Positions 11,388-21,561 of a DNA stretch of 22,171 nt are shown here, one piece after another. This DNA comes from a virus: positions 1 to 22,171 of the IMG/VR virus record IMGVR_UViG_3300023444_000010; one strand, 5' to 3'. The translations under genes were made by a program, and so were the position numbers. Every line of letters begins with the position of its first letter. Position 1 is the first letter of the stretch. The notes beneath the pieces are model-generated. The model saw only the letters and a list, made by a program, of their open reading frames with translations, made no database searches and was not told the origin of the DNA.

Positions 11388-14300
11388 ATGGCTAAAGAAT
11401 ATAAACTTATATCGGCTTTTAACGGTGGTGAAGTGTCACCACTGCTGGACGGCAGGGCCGACCTTGAGAAATATTCCACGTTTTTAAAAATCTGCCGGAA
11501 TTTTTTAGTAACTCCGCAGGGGCCTTTAATCAGCAGGCCCGGATTCAAGTACATCAACGAAGTTAAAAATTCCAGCGACCAGGTACGGCTGATACCTTTC
11601 AGGTTTTCCGATCAGGATGCTTATGTGCTGGAGTTCGGCGACCAGTATGTAAGGTTTCACAAGTTTAATGGTACATTGCAGGCCATTGACACGGATCAGG
11701 TTGTGCTGTTTCATTTCAACGATGGCAACGGCTCTGTCACAATGCAGGACGACTCGTCAAACAGTTACGATGTGGACAATGTCACGCATTTTGCTCGTGG
11801 CACAGCGCAGGTGCTTACTGACAACAAAAAATTCGGCTCCGGTTCGTTATATCCGGACGGCGATAGCGATTACCTTGAGTTCGACAACTCAACGGCTTTC
11901 GGTACATCAGTCAACTTTGGCCCTGTCGCAGGCGGTGGCACGGACGAAGACTGGGCGTTTGACTGCTGGATTTATCCCGAAGCAGGAAACGCTGACCCCT
12001 ATACACTGTTTTCGCAGCGTACCGGAGCAAACGATTTTTACAGGCTGCATCTTAACTCTAATATAAGTCTGTTATTGCGAACTGACGAAGTAAACGGCAA
12101 TCAGAATTTCTATGATAAAAGTCCGGTAAACAAAACATTAAACAGTAGTGTCAATGCTCCAAGCACAAGCACTGCAGTAAAAAAATTTGTTGCTTCCGTG
12201 AAGTTCGATAGTTCCAACAATGAAGATTTATACGCTGCCGACCATGCGGATTTCAATTTTTCGTCTGACCATAAGTTTAAAATTACATCATGGATTTATA
12301 TGCCTGACGTTACGATAAGGCGGAATTATATATCATGGGTGTCTAACGGACCTGATCGCATATATTTTCGTGTTGACGTTGGAGGTGACCTGGTTGGCGG
12401 GCTGAAAGAGTCAGCGCAGTCTAATGTTGTTGTAACATATTCAGGCATATCTGCAAATACATGGCATTATGTTGAGTTTTCATGTGACGGCACAACTCTC
12501 TATCTGTTTATAGACGGCGTTTTAAAAGACTCAACAGCAAGGACCCTAAATACTAAAGATTATACAAGCCCTTTTTATATAGGTAGTAGCGGGAGCGATC
12601 TTTATTTCAACGGATATATGGAAGATTTTCGTGTAGCGCATGAAGCAGGGCACACAAGCAATTATTCAGTGCCTGTTGCTCCGGAGAATATGCTTTATCC
12701 TGTATTTGAGATTAAGGACAGTGTAGGTGGTTCTGAGACAATTATAGGTAACTATTCAGTGGATTTTGATTCGTGGCATCATGTGGAGGTAACAGGCGAT
12801 GGCGGGGGTGCGACGGCAAAGACTTATCTGTTTGTAGACGGTGTGCTGCAAAACTCCGGCGGTACGGATATGTCTAATGCTCTGAAAAATTATACAGAAA
12901 ACTACTTCATAGGCGCACATCATAACGGTACAGCTTTAGAGAACTATTTTAAGGGTTATATAGACGAGCTTCAGATTAAAAAGGTCAACACTCACACGGC
13001 GTCATTTACGCCTAATACGTCCGAATACGGCACGATTGGCACATCTCCATATGAAGTAGCGACGCCTTATGCGAAAAACGACATATTTCAGATTAAATTT
13101 GCACAGTCAGCCGATACCGTTTATCTTGCGCATCCTGACTATGCGCCTCGCAAACTCGTAAGAATAAACAACTATACGTGGAAGCTATATACCATAAACT
13201 TTCTTCCTGAACCCTTAACTACAGAGAAGGTTGAACCGTCTGCTACTTTAACTTTAGGGCAGGCAGGCAAGGGTGATTCGGTAGCCTGTACAGCTTCAGC
13301 GAGTGTGTTCGCTGACGGTGATATAGGCAAAGAAATAAGAGAAAAGGCGTCCTCCGGACAGGGCAGGGCTGCAATTGTGGGCTATACAAACGCTACGACG
13401 GTCACAATTGATATATTCGAGGACTTCTCCGGCACGACGATTCAAAACGGCAAATGGGAGCTTGTTGGCTCAAACACAGACGGCACTATCACGATAAGCG
13501 GTAACACTTTAGGTGGCACTGATGTCATGTATGGAGAGGTAGTAACTCTTACGGCATCTAAAAACATCTTTGCCGGAGATGCCACGGACGTGGGGAAATA
13601 CATCACCACTGATGACGGTACGGGGAAGGCTGTATATAAAATTGTCGGTTCGTCTTCTACGACAGCCGTAACCGCCGTAGCTTTAGCGGACACTACTTAT
13701 GATACAAACCTTGTGCTGCAGAAAGGTGAATGGGAGCTTAAAAAATCCGTATGGGACAGCACACTGGGTTATCCTGGAGCGGTCAGCTTTTTTGAAAACC
13801 GCCTGCTGTGGGCGGGTTCTGACACTTACCCTGATACTCTATGGGGCTCCGTTGTGGATGATTACGAAAACCATCTTGCCGGTACTAACGACGATGACGC
13901 TTACTCTTTTACCCTTGCCGGAAGGCAGGTTAATAAAATCCAATGGATAGAGGATGGCGATTCGCTATTTATAGGCACAGCCGGTGCTGAATGGATATTA
14001 GGCAGCCGTGGCTCTTCCGCACCTGTCACGCCTACAAACGTAGATGCCAGACTACAGACTTCTCATGGTTCAGCAAACGTACAGCCTATACAGATAGGGC
14101 AGGAAGTTCTGTTTGTGCAGCGGGATGGCAAACGAATGAGGGAGCTATTATTTTCGTTTGAAACAGACGCATTAAACGCTACAGATTTAAATGTACTGGC
14201 TGAACACATAGCAACGTCGGGGATAAAACAGGTGGACTATCAGCTGCATCCGTATTCAACCGTATGGTGTGTGACAAACGACGGCAAGTTGCTTGGGCTG

Positions 14301-15008
14301 ACTTTTCTTAAAGAACAGAAAGTTATTGCATGGCATGAGCATACAACGGGGCTGAACGGATTATTTGAATCCGTAGCCGTTATACCGAATATACCCGATA
14401 ACACGGACGATGTATGGGTTATCGTCAAGCGCACCGTAAACGGTTCAACAAAGCGTTTTGTAGAAAAAATGGAAACCATGTTTGACGCTTCAGACCTGAC
14501 AAGCGAATCTTTTTTGTTTATGGATGCAGGTATAAAGTATGACGGCGTCTCAACTGCTACCATAACGGGACTTGACCATCTAAACGGAGAAACAGTGTCA
14601 GTAGTTGCGGACGGCTTGCAGCAGGCGGACAAGACCGTCTTCGGCGGCTCCATAACACTTGATTCCGCTGCATCGCATGTAGCTGTTGGTGTTCATACTA
14701 ACGCTGTGGCGCAGTTGATGAAGATAGAAGCAGGTGGCGGGTTAAGCGGAACAGCGCAAATTCGGGCTAAGAAAATAGTGTCGGTTGGGCTGAGGTTTAA
14801 CAAGACTTACAATTTCTCGCTTGGTCCTTCAGAGACTGATACGGACAATTACGAGAACAAGTTTACATCCGGAGAACTGTACTCCGGAGACTTTGAAAAA
14901 GTAGATTACCCCGAAGGCTGGGAAACAGACGGGCATATAACAGTTGTGCAGGATAAGCCGTTTCCCATGACACTTGAGGCTGTAGTTGCGGAGGTGGAAT
15001 TGATATGA
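11388..15008 (+). CDS. Tail nozzle protein with nested LamG-like domains, 1206 aa
   Basis: Forms the distal tail tube below the adaptor. Residues 1-100 carry the family start (SAFNGGEVSPLLDGRADLEK, TPQGPLISRPGFKYI, VRLIPFRFS). About 101-224 is the first half of a LamG/concanavalin-like jelly roll (VVLFHFNDGNGS, FDCWIYPE). About 225-434 is a complete second LamG domain (ISLLLRTDEVNGNQNFYDKS, WHYVEFS, LFIDGVLKDS, YIGSSGS, GYMEDFRV). About 435-547 is the missing second half of the first one (DSWHHVEVTG, LFVDGVLQNS, FIGAHHNG, GYIDELQI). The nozzle sequence resumes with FAQSADTVYLAHPDYAPRKL, carries two copies of a 65-residue beta module ending GKWEL and GEWEL, and continues with YPGAVSFFENRLLWAGS and LWGSVVDDYENH. 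LamG domains usually bind surface glycans. AAGGA precedes the ATG; ATGA overlaps the next gene. Confidence 0.87.
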   Translation: MAKEYKLISAFNGGEVSPLLDGRADLEKYSTFLKICRNFLVTPQGPLISRPGFKYINEVKNSSDQVRLIPFRFSDQDAYVLEFGDQYVRFHKFNGTLQAIDTDQVVLFHFNDGNGSVTMQDDSSNSYDVDNVTHFARGTAQVLTDNKKFGSGSLYPDGDSDYLEFDNSTAFGTSVNFGPVAGGGTDEDWAFDCWIYPEAGNADPYTLFSQRTGANDFYRLHLNSNISLLLRTDEVNGNQNFYDKSPVNKTLNSSVNAPSTSTAVKKFVASVKFDSSNNEDLYAADHADFNFSSDHKFKITSWIYMPDVTIRRNYISWVSNGPDRIYFRVDVGGDLVGGLKESAQSNVVVTYSGISANTWHYVEFSCDGTTLYLFIDGVLKDSTARTLNTKDYTSPFYIGSSGSDLYFNGYMEDFRVAHEAGHTSNYSVPVAPENMLYPVFEIKDSVGGSETIIGNYSVDFDSWHHVEVTGDGGGATAKTYLFVDGVLQNSGGTDMSNALKNYTENYFIGAHHNGTALENYFKGYIDELQIKKVNTHTASFTPNTSEYGTIGTSPYEVATPYAKNDIFQIKFAQSADTVYLAHPDYAPRKLVRINNYTWKLYTINFLPEPLTTEKVEPSATLTLGQAGKGDSVACTASASVFADGDIGKEIREKASSGQGRAAIVGYTNATTVTIDIFEDFSGTTIQNGKWELVGSNTDGTITISGNTLGGTDVMYGEVVTLTASKNIFAGDATDVGKYITTDDGTGKAVYKIVGSSSTTAVTAVALADTTYDTNLVLQKGEWELKKSVWDSTLGYPGAVSFFENRLLWAGSDTYPDTLWGSVVDDYENHLAGTNDDDAYSFTLAGRQVNKIQWIEDGDSLFIGTAGAEWILGSRGSSAPVTPTNVDARLQTSHGSANVQPIQIGQEVLFVQRDGKRMRELLFSFETDALNATDLNVLAEHIATSGIKQVDYQLHPYSTVWCVTNDGKLLGLTFLKEQKVIAWHEHTTGLNGLFESVAVIPNIPDNTDDVWVIVKRTVNGSTKRFVEKMETMFDASDLTSESFLFMDAGIKYDGVSTATITGLDHLNGETVSVVADGLQQADKTVFGGSITLDSAASHVAVGVHTNAVAQLMKIEAGGGLSGTAQIRAKKIVSVGLRFNKTYNFSLGPSETDTDNYENKFTSGELYSGDFEKVDYPEGWETDGHITVVQDKPFPMTLEAVVAEVELI

Positions 15009-15607
15009 TAGCTGCTTCTTTGCCTGCTGGAATAGCTGACGTGTCCACGCAGGTTGCACCGACAGCAAGTTTTTTTACGCCGACTAATGTATTATTTGCC
15101 TCTAACATTGTCAGTCAGTTAAGTGGCATGTACTCTGCTTATCAGAGTGGGAAGATAGCTGAAATAACGGCTAAGATGCGTGCGGACGCTATAAGGTTTA
15201 ACGCCCGTATGAACGCTCGCATAGCTGAACGTAACGCCGAAATCATACAGCAGCGTGCCAAATTTCAGGAAGCCAAAAAGCGCAAGCAGACCTCACGCCT
15301 GTTAGGGCAGATTAAATCCTTATACGGTAAAGCCGGAGTTGCTATGAAAGGCACACCTGAATTGGTGCTTGAGGACGTGGCAATACAGGAAGAGATAGAT
15401 GCGATGGCCATACGTGTGGGCGGGTTTATAGATACTCAGAATGCCCGGCTGGAGGCTTCTAACGAGAGATTAAGAGGCAGGCTGGCTGACATACAGGAAG
15501 CGGTAAGTATAGCGACAGCAAAAACCGGCACGATAACTAATATGCTGAAAAGTGCGGCTGATATCTTAAGCCTTACGGAAGAAGCACAAAGGAAAGGAAT
15601 TATTTGA
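15005..15607 (+). CDS. Ejection (internal virion) protein, gp14-like, 200 aa
   Basis: Helical protein expected to be packed in the virion and released to help DNA cross the cell envelope. The N-terminus has a small hydrophobic region (NVLFASNIVSQLSGMYSAYQ), then a long coiled coil (about 55-100) and the signature LGQIKSLYGKAGVAMKGTPE followed by LEDVAIQEEIDAM, matching the 'r...a..Gv.~~GtP..vl.d.a...e.d' pattern of small podophage ejection proteins. It overlaps the nozzle gene by four bases (ATGA) and has GGAGGTG upstream, so translation is coupled. No enzymatic domain is visible. Confidence 0.78.
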   Translation: MIAASLPAGIADVSTQVAPTASFFTPTNVLFASNIVSQLSGMYSAYQSGKIAEITAKMRADAIRFNARMNARIAERNAEIIQQRAKFQEAKKRKQTSRLLGQIKSLYGKAGVAMKGTPELVLEDVAIQEEIDAMAIRVGGFIDTQNARLEASNERLRGRLADIQEAVSIATAKTGTITNMLKSAADILSLTEEAQRKGII

Positions 15608-15640
15608 ATATAAAAGCCGTGTAAGCGGCGGGAGATTAAA

Positions 15641-17425
15641 ATGCCCAAGATACCGACAGGAGAGCAGTTCAGAAGAGAAGTTCCGCCGGGCGGTGTTACC
15701 CCAACAAGGTACAGGACACCTTCCGTGGATACGTCAGGGCTTGCCATAGCAACGGCACAATCCGGAGAAGCCGTCAGACAAATCGGAAAAATGCTTCAGG
15801 GTATAGCCGTTCAGCGGCAAAAACAGGACGATCTGAATTTTGTGAACGACTGGAAGCTCAAAGCTTCAAACGCCTTACGAGACCTGTATCTTGAGGAATC
15901 CAAAAAGCAGGGCGTGGACGCTCAAGGGGCAAGAGAAAGTTATCTTAAGGCAGCACAGCGCAAGGAAGCGGAGTTTTTTAAAAACGTGCCTGAGCACCTC
16001 ATGGACGAACTCAGGTTTAATTGGGAGAAAGTTAAATCTTACCACGAAACAGACGTCATCAAGCACGAAAACAGACAGCGGATAATAAGTATAGAGACTA
16101 TCCGCAAGACAAAGCTGGATGAAGCTAAAAGTTTGGCTATATCCAACCCTGCAAAGTATCTGGATTTTATACAGGAGTATTGGGATTATATTAACGACCA
16201 TGAGCAGGTGGGGACTTACGACGAAACAACAGCGGAAGCTTTACGGAAAGCAGGTGCTTCTGATATAACCGCCACGGCGTTAAGCACCCTGATCAAGACA
16301 GGGCCGGTGGATAAAGTGGAGCTTCAGCTTACTACGGGCGAATATAACGATCTGCTAAGTGCAAAAGCCAAAGACGAGCTTATCAAACAGGCCAAAGCGG
16401 AGCGTAAGACAAGGGCAAGGGAAACTAAGATTCTGAAGGCGCAGACTGAAAAAGACAGGCATGATGCTGCGCTTAACGAACTCAATGACGCCGTAAACGC
16501 CTATTATGACGATTTAATAAAAGCCGAAACCGTGGATGACATACAGGAACTTTTAAGCGATATAAGGTTTGACGGGATATTTGATACAAGAGAGGACGAC
16601 CCGCTTGGAACACGCCGGAAGAAAGAGCAGAGCGCGCTTATATCCAGGCTGGAGGCAAGAGCTAAGATGCGGGAGATGGAAAACGACCCGTTTAAGGTGT
16701 CTGACCCTGAAGTGCTTGCGTCTGTTATAGAGGATATTAATGACCCGGTTAATATCCTTAAATGGATAGACCCTTTAGGCAGGGCTGATTATAGAAAAAT
16801 CAATGAGCTGATAGGCAAGGAAGAAAACGGTAAGCCTGCGGGCCTGTCCGTCCGGGACGCCGGAATGCTCAAAACAATGCTTGGCAACAACGTAAGGTAT
16901 ATCCCGACTGAAACAGCACTGGCTTATAAAGAATTTGTGCAGGCGTTTAGAAACTTTACTTATCTGGCGGGGATGGACGACCCCGAAATAAAAGAGATAC
17001 TTGCCATAAATAAGGAAGACCGCACGGAGGAAGAACGCAATAAGCTTCGTAACGCTAACATAAGAGCGCACGCCGAAGCCTTAAGGCAGTTCCATGAAGC
17101 CCTGCAAAGCAACCCTGAGCAGGATCCTATCAAGCTCAAAGACAGCATACTGCTTCCGCTTATACAGGGGGAGGTCAAGTCTTCTCTGGATAAGTTCATG
17201 GAATCGCTCAAAACATCCGTTGTTGGTAATGTACTTAGCTTTGCGACAAAAAACATTCTGCCTGTAGCTGCCGCAGTGGAACTGACGAGACTGACCAAAG
17301 GCAGGAAGAAATTAGACCCTGACGACCCGCAAGACAGGGCTATAGCCAATAAGATTTTAAGTGAGGCAAGCGGAGATGTCGAAAAAGCAAGGCAGATAGC
17401 AAAGGCTAAAGGATATGAGTTCTGA
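15641..17425 (+). CDS. Ejection (internal virion) protein, gp15-like, 594 aa
   Basis: A long, largely alpha-helical, lysine/glutamate-rich protein. The start (MPKIPTGEQFRREVPPGGVT) and the following helix SGEAVRQIGKMLQGIAVQRQ are typical of the middle internal core protein in podophages. The body is repeated helical segments with no cysteine motif or catalytic signature. Near the C-terminus one moderately hydrophobic stretch (VVGNVLSFATKNILPVAAAV, about residues 527-546) could contact a membrane or a partner. GGGAG precedes the ATG. The end overlaps the next gene by 11 nt. Position between the gp14-like and the very large protein supports the role more than any single motif. Confidence 0.72.
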   Translation: MPKIPTGEQFRREVPPGGVTPTRYRTPSVDTSGLAIATAQSGEAVRQIGKMLQGIAVQRQKQDDLNFVNDWKLKASNALRDLYLEESKKQGVDAQGARESYLKAAQRKEAEFFKNVPEHLMDELRFNWEKVKSYHETDVIKHENRQRIISIETIRKTKLDEAKSLAISNPAKYLDFIQEYWDYINDHEQVGTYDETTAEALRKAGASDITATALSTLIKTGPVDKVELQLTTGEYNDLLSAKAKDELIKQAKAERKTRARETKILKAQTEKDRHDAALNELNDAVNAYYDDLIKAETVDDIQELLSDIRFDGIFDTREDDPLGTRRKKEQSALISRLEARAKMREMENDPFKVSDPEVLASVIEDINDPVNILKWIDPLGRADYRKINELIGKEENGKPAGLSVRDAGMLKTMLGNNVRYIPTETALAYKEFVQAFRNFTYLAGMDDPEIKEILAINKEDRTEEERNKLRNANIRAHAEALRQFHEALQSNPEQDPIKLKDSILLPLIQGEVKSSLDKFMESLKTSVVGNVLSFATKNILPVAAAVELTRLTKGRKKLDPDDPQDRAIANKILSEASGDVEKARQIAKAKGYEF

Positions 17426-20400
17426 TATATTCGATATAGTAGCGGCGGAGAATGATCCACTGACTGTCTTCAGCTTGCAGGATGAGGCGACACAGGACAG
17501 AATCAGGGACTCCCTGCGGCTTTCGGCTACGTTGGACGTGCCACCTTCGCAGGTGTATGCGGACTATGACATATATAAAGAAGAAGTTAACCGCCGCAAC
17601 CTAAGCCCCATCGAGAAAGTCTGGCCTAACTTCAAAGCAGGTGTGGGAGATGTAATAACAGCCACCGGCACGGTGCTTAAGCTCATGGGTGAAGAAGACG
17701 CCGGAGGGGATTTGATAGAGTACGGCAATCGGCTGTCAATGTCCTATATCCCGATGGCCGAAGAACGTGAGTTCAGTTGGTTCAATATGTTAAACACTGA
17801 TTATCTTGCCACGCACCTGACAAGAAGTGTGCCGTTTACACTCTCGTTAATTCCGCTTGGTCTCGTAGGGTTTTACGGCGGTGAGGCAGTGGCTACAAGG
17901 CTGGCTCTGGGGGCTTTCGGCAGAACGGTTTTACGAGGCATAGGCGCAACCGCTTTATCAAGGCCGATAGAATCGGCGTTTGAAGCTGCCCAGACATATC
18001 AGGACGCTTTGACAAAAGGCATGAGCGATGACGAGGCACGGCAGGCTGCGGAGTTTACGTTTAAAGCCAATCTTGCGTTAGCCGCAACGGACGTATCGGA
18101 GATAGCTACAGCGTTTATGCCGATTAAGTTGCCGGCGAAAGTAGCGGGTAATGTGCTTTTAAAAAGGGCTGCAGCGGCCTTGCCGGTAAAGCTGTTAGGT
18201 GTAGCCGGTATGGAGGCAGGGGAAGAAGCTATACAGGAAGCTATACAGCGTAAAGCTTTAGGGGAGGATATAAAGTTAGACCCGCAGATGACTGAAGCTA
18301 TGGCGTTAGGCGCAGTCTTTGGGCTGGGGTTAGGCGGAGCAGGCTCGATATACACGGTGCTGACCGGCAGGGTTAAAAAGCAGATGTCTCAGCAGCAGCG
18401 AGACGCCCTTGAAGACCGCGTAGATGAGCTTCAAGCGGATGGTATGGACGAACAGCAGGCTACAATCAAGGCTCTGGATGAGTTTACGGAGACGGAAGAA
18501 GGACAGCAGCTTGTAGAGACTGTTATGCAGGATATAGTTGATACGGTTGAGGGTAAAAAAGAGCCCGCTAAAATAGAAGAACCCACCGTAGCCGAAATCA
18601 CGAAAGAGCAGCCGGTAGAGGAAAGAGCTACCGCCAAAGAACCCTGGCAGATGACAAGGCCGGAAGAAACATTCAAGCAGGAGCTTGAAACAGTGCGTAA
18701 ACTTGCTGAGACCGAACCGGCGTTTCAGCCTTTTCCTCACGGCCTCGGCGGCGGGTTTAAAAACATCGAGATAGCCAAAGCGATTGAAAAAGCACAAAAG
18801 AACAAAAAGCTTAACGAACGGGAAAAACGCATATACCTTGCCGCTTTGGAAATAGCAAACGAAAAGCTTACAGAGCAGATAGCCAACACGCCGGATATAG
18901 ACATAGAAGACTATATCGACAATGCCCTGACCCGTATGATGCAGGAGCATTATTCCAAAGCAGATCAGGAAAAGTTCATAGTCAGTCAGATTAAGAAAGC
19001 TGTCGAGAAGGCCGGTGGGGGCAAGCAAATTATCACGGACGAGGCTGTACTTCTGAGAATGCGGCTGCGCGCTGAAGCCCGTGGGGCAAAATTAGCGGAA
19101 GCTGAGACAAGGAAGCTGATGCAGAAGCAGCATAAGCTGCATATGAAAATGCTTAAAGCGGCAAGAATAGAAGTGGCTAAGTTCATAAGAGAGAACCTGC
19201 CACAGTCGAAGCGTGGACGTTTTCTGTCCGCTGTAGCTAACGAGATGAATTTAGTCAAACAGAAATCCATTATCGAAACTGTTAACAAAATAGCCGAGAC
19301 GGTAACAAAGAATAAAATCATCAAGGAAATTAAAAGGCTTGCGCATCCGCCCAAGACGGTGGAGTTGGGTTATCGCAAACGCATCAAAGCGTTACTTGAG
19401 GATGTAAGCCTTGATAAATTTACGCAGAAAACCATAGACAAAGCAACAGAGCTTAAGAAGTTCATTGAAGCTAACCCGAATATAAACATTCCTGATTATC
19501 ATCTGAAAAAGCTTGCTGCTGTTACTAAAAAGCCGCTTACCGGTTTAACTACGCAGGAGCTGTTAACCTTAAAGGAAGAGCTTGTCAGGCTGACTGCTTT
19601 GGGTAAGCTGAAAGCCAAGCTCTTAAAATACGCCGGTGAAGCCAAAATTCAGCGGGAACGTGCGAAGCTGCTTGCGAGCACAAAAAACATAGACCCGAAA
19701 GTGCCGACCGGTACAGATGACATAAGCAGGCAGCGCAAGCTGTTTAAGGAATCAGCGTTATGGTATTACCTGCAGACACTTACACCGCTTAGAGTCGCTG
19801 ATATGTTTGACGGGTTTAAAAACTTTACAGGCGAGCATGCCCGCTGGATGAAAGATATAGCCAACAGGGAGACAAGCGCATTATACACAGCGAAAACGGA
19901 CGAAGTATCAGCGTATAGCGAAATGCTGAAATCAGGCGTTAAAAGCGTCTCGGAAGACCGGCAGATAGCTATGGCGATAAACATATATCATCAGATGGGC
20001 GCTTACGATCAGGTCAAGACCCTGCTTGAAAAGCACGGCATGAAGGAAATACCGGAAATTACCGTGAAAGAACAGGAAATAATAAACATCATGCGGCGGT
20101 ATCTGAACGCAAACGTTGAGGACATAGCCGCTTTAGCGGAAGAACGCCGTAACGAGCCGTTTGTTAAAGTAGAAAACTATTTCCCGCTGAAGTACGAAAA
20201 TGACCCGCATAACGTGGAGATAGACAATCTTGTGAAACAGACCCGCAGGTTTAATAAGCATTCAGTTAAACAGGACTTCGTGTATGAAAGAGTAAAGGGC
20301 GTTAAGCTGATCCCCCGCACGGACATATTCAGTGTATTCAGTGAAGCGTTAAACGAGCAGCAGTATTTCCTGAAAGTTCAGCCGATGCTGGATGATATCA

Positions 20401-21551
20401 AAACTATCGTGCAGTCAAAGGAATTTTTAGAAAAAGCTGGGGATTTCGTTACTCGCTGGTGGCTTAAGCAGATAGACATCATGGCGCGCCGGGGCTGGTC
20501 AGCGCAGGGTAAGGCTAATCCGGCGTTAAGGCAGATAAGAATTAACCTTTCCCGAGCTGTGCTGGGATATAAACTGTCCTCCGTGTTAATGCAGCCGTTT
20601 GCCATCTTTGACGCTATGGCTTACATGCAGGCTAAATATGGCACAGGCGCAGCTATGAAAATCCTGGGTGAGTTTACGAAAGCGTGGGTTAATCCCCGTC
20701 TTGCCGAGCAGTACGCCAATGTTACGCCGGTGCTGGCTGTAAGGGAGACCGGTGAACCGGTTATGGCTGAGCTGGAAGCTGCGGCCGACAGGTTAGGCAG
20801 CCCGAAAGGAATTGTAAATGTTTACCTGAGAAACTCCATGCGTCTGTTGCAGAAAGCAGATTTAATAACAGCCGCCGGTGTAAGAAAAGGCATACTGAAA
20901 GTGCTGGAAGAAAGGGGGATCCCCAACGCTGAAACTGAAGCGGACATCATTACAAACCTTGTGTCGGCCTCCGCTGAAGTGGCTTACAGGCCTCAGATAC
21001 TCGCTGAGGGCGATTTCGCAAAACTCTGGTTTGCGTTTCAGAATTTCTTCTTAAACCGCTGGGGCATTATAGCTCATGATATAATAGGCTCAGCCGTCAA
21101 GGGTGAGATGCAGTCTAAACTTACGTCCGCTTTTGCGCTGGCTGTCTTCGTAACAGGCGGTATGCTTGAGGACTGGGCACGAGAAAAGTTGTTTGAATTC
21201 ACTACCGGCAAGGAGATACCTGACCGTAATCCGCTGCTTGAAGGATTTATGTCCATACCGTCTAACATACCGTACTTTGGACAGTTCTTTTATGCCATGA
21301 TGACAGGTCTTGATGCTGATCCGCCTGCGGTAAGAGTGCTGGGAAATATCTTTAAAGGTGGCCGCAAATTGATTGCCGGTAAAAAACCTGAAACTAAAGG
21401 CAAAGGAGCATTAAATATACTTGAAAGCACAGCTATTTTTTTCCCGGGCATTCCGGGTACTGCTCAATTTGCCGATTTTATAGAAGGGACGATATTCAGA
21501 CCTGTAAAAAAATCTGACAGTAATGTAAAATTTAAGAAAGTAGAGATATAA
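17415..21551 (+). CDS. Large ejection (internal virion) protein, gp16-like, 1378 aa
   Basis: The largest protein of the window, last in the ejection set, as for T7 gp16. Layout: N-terminal soluble part (1-135); hydrophobic, glycine-rich segments at about 137-180 (TLSLIPLGLVGFYGGEAVAT) and about 293-313 (ALGAVFGLGLGGAGSIYTVL); a charged, possibly disordered linker (about 315-420); a long lysine/glutamate-rich helical region (about 440-760); a C-terminal region with aromatic and basic segments (QIRINLSRAVLGYKLSSVLM) and another hydrophobic stretch near 1235-1250 (AFALAVFVTGGML). These features fit a protein that unfolds through the tail and forms an envelope-spanning channel. I see no lytic transglycosylase or peptidase signature, unlike T7 gp16. 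Start ATG 17415 lies inside the previous gene; AAAGG is upstream. Late codon use matches neighbours. Confidence 0.78.
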   Translation: MSSDIFDIVAAENDPLTVFSLQDEATQDRIRDSLRLSATLDVPPSQVYADYDIYKEEVNRRNLSPIEKVWPNFKAGVGDVITATGTVLKLMGEEDAGGDLIEYGNRLSMSYIPMAEEREFSWFNMLNTDYLATHLTRSVPFTLSLIPLGLVGFYGGEAVATRLALGAFGRTVLRGIGATALSRPIESAFEAAQTYQDALTKGMSDDEARQAAEFTFKANLALAATDVSEIATAFMPIKLPAKVAGNVLLKRAAAALPVKLLGVAGMEAGEEAIQEAIQRKALGEDIKLDPQMTEAMALGAVFGLGLGGAGSIYTVLTGRVKKQMSQQQRDALEDRVDELQADGMDEQQATIKALDEFTETEEGQQLVETVMQDIVDTVEGKKEPAKIEEPTVAEITKEQPVEERATAKEPWQMTRPEETFKQELETVRKLAETEPAFQPFPHGLGGGFKNIEIAKAIEKAQKNKKLNEREKRIYLAALEIANEKLTEQIANTPDIDIEDYIDNALTRMMQEHYSKADQEKFIVSQIKKAVEKAGGGKQIITDEAVLLRMRLRAEARGAKLAEAETRKLMQKQHKLHMKMLKAARIEVAKFIRENLPQSKRGRFLSAVANEMNLVKQKSIIETVNKIAETVTKNKIIKEIKRLAHPPKTVELGYRKRIKALLEDVSLDKFTQKTIDKATELKKFIEANPNINIPDYHLKKLAAVTKKPLTGLTTQELLTLKEELVRLTALGKLKAKLLKYAGEAKIQRERAKLLASTKNIDPKVPTGTDDISRQRKLFKESALWYYLQTLTPLRVADMFDGFKNFTGEHARWMKDIANRETSALYTAKTDEVSAYSEMLKSGVKSVSEDRQIAMAINIYHQMGAYDQVKTLLEKHGMKEIPEITVKEQEIINIMRRYLNANVEDIAALAEERRNEPFVKVENYFPLKYENDPHNVEIDNLVKQTRRFNKHSVKQDFVYERVKGVKLIPRTDIFSVFSEALNEQQYFLKVQPMLDDIKTIVQSKEFLEKAGDFVTRWWLKQIDIMARRGWSAQGKANPALRQIRINLSRAVLGYKLSSVLMQPFAIFDAMAYMQAKYGTGAAMKILGEFTKAWVNPRLAEQYANVTPVLAVRETGEPVMAELEAAADRLGSPKGIVNVYLRNSMRLLQKADLITAAGVRKGILKVLEERGIPNAETEADIITNLVSASAEVAYRPQILAEGDFAKLWFAFQNFFLNRWGIIAHDIIGSAVKGEMQSKLTSAFALAVFVTGGMLEDWAREKLFEFTTGKEIPDRNPLLEGFMSIPSNIPYFGQFFYAMMTGLDADPPAVRVLGNIFKGGRKLIAGKKPETKGKGALNILESTAIFFPGIPGTAQFADFIEGTIFRPVKKSDSNVKFKKVEI

Positions 21552-21561
21552 GGAGGACGTC

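Noticed and set aside
18330-19028. Minus-strand open frame (232 codons) opposite the large ejection protein
   Set aside because: The plus frame is continuous for 1378 codons; the reverse frame arises from its lysine/glutamate-rich codons and looks phenylalanine/leucine-rich without sense.
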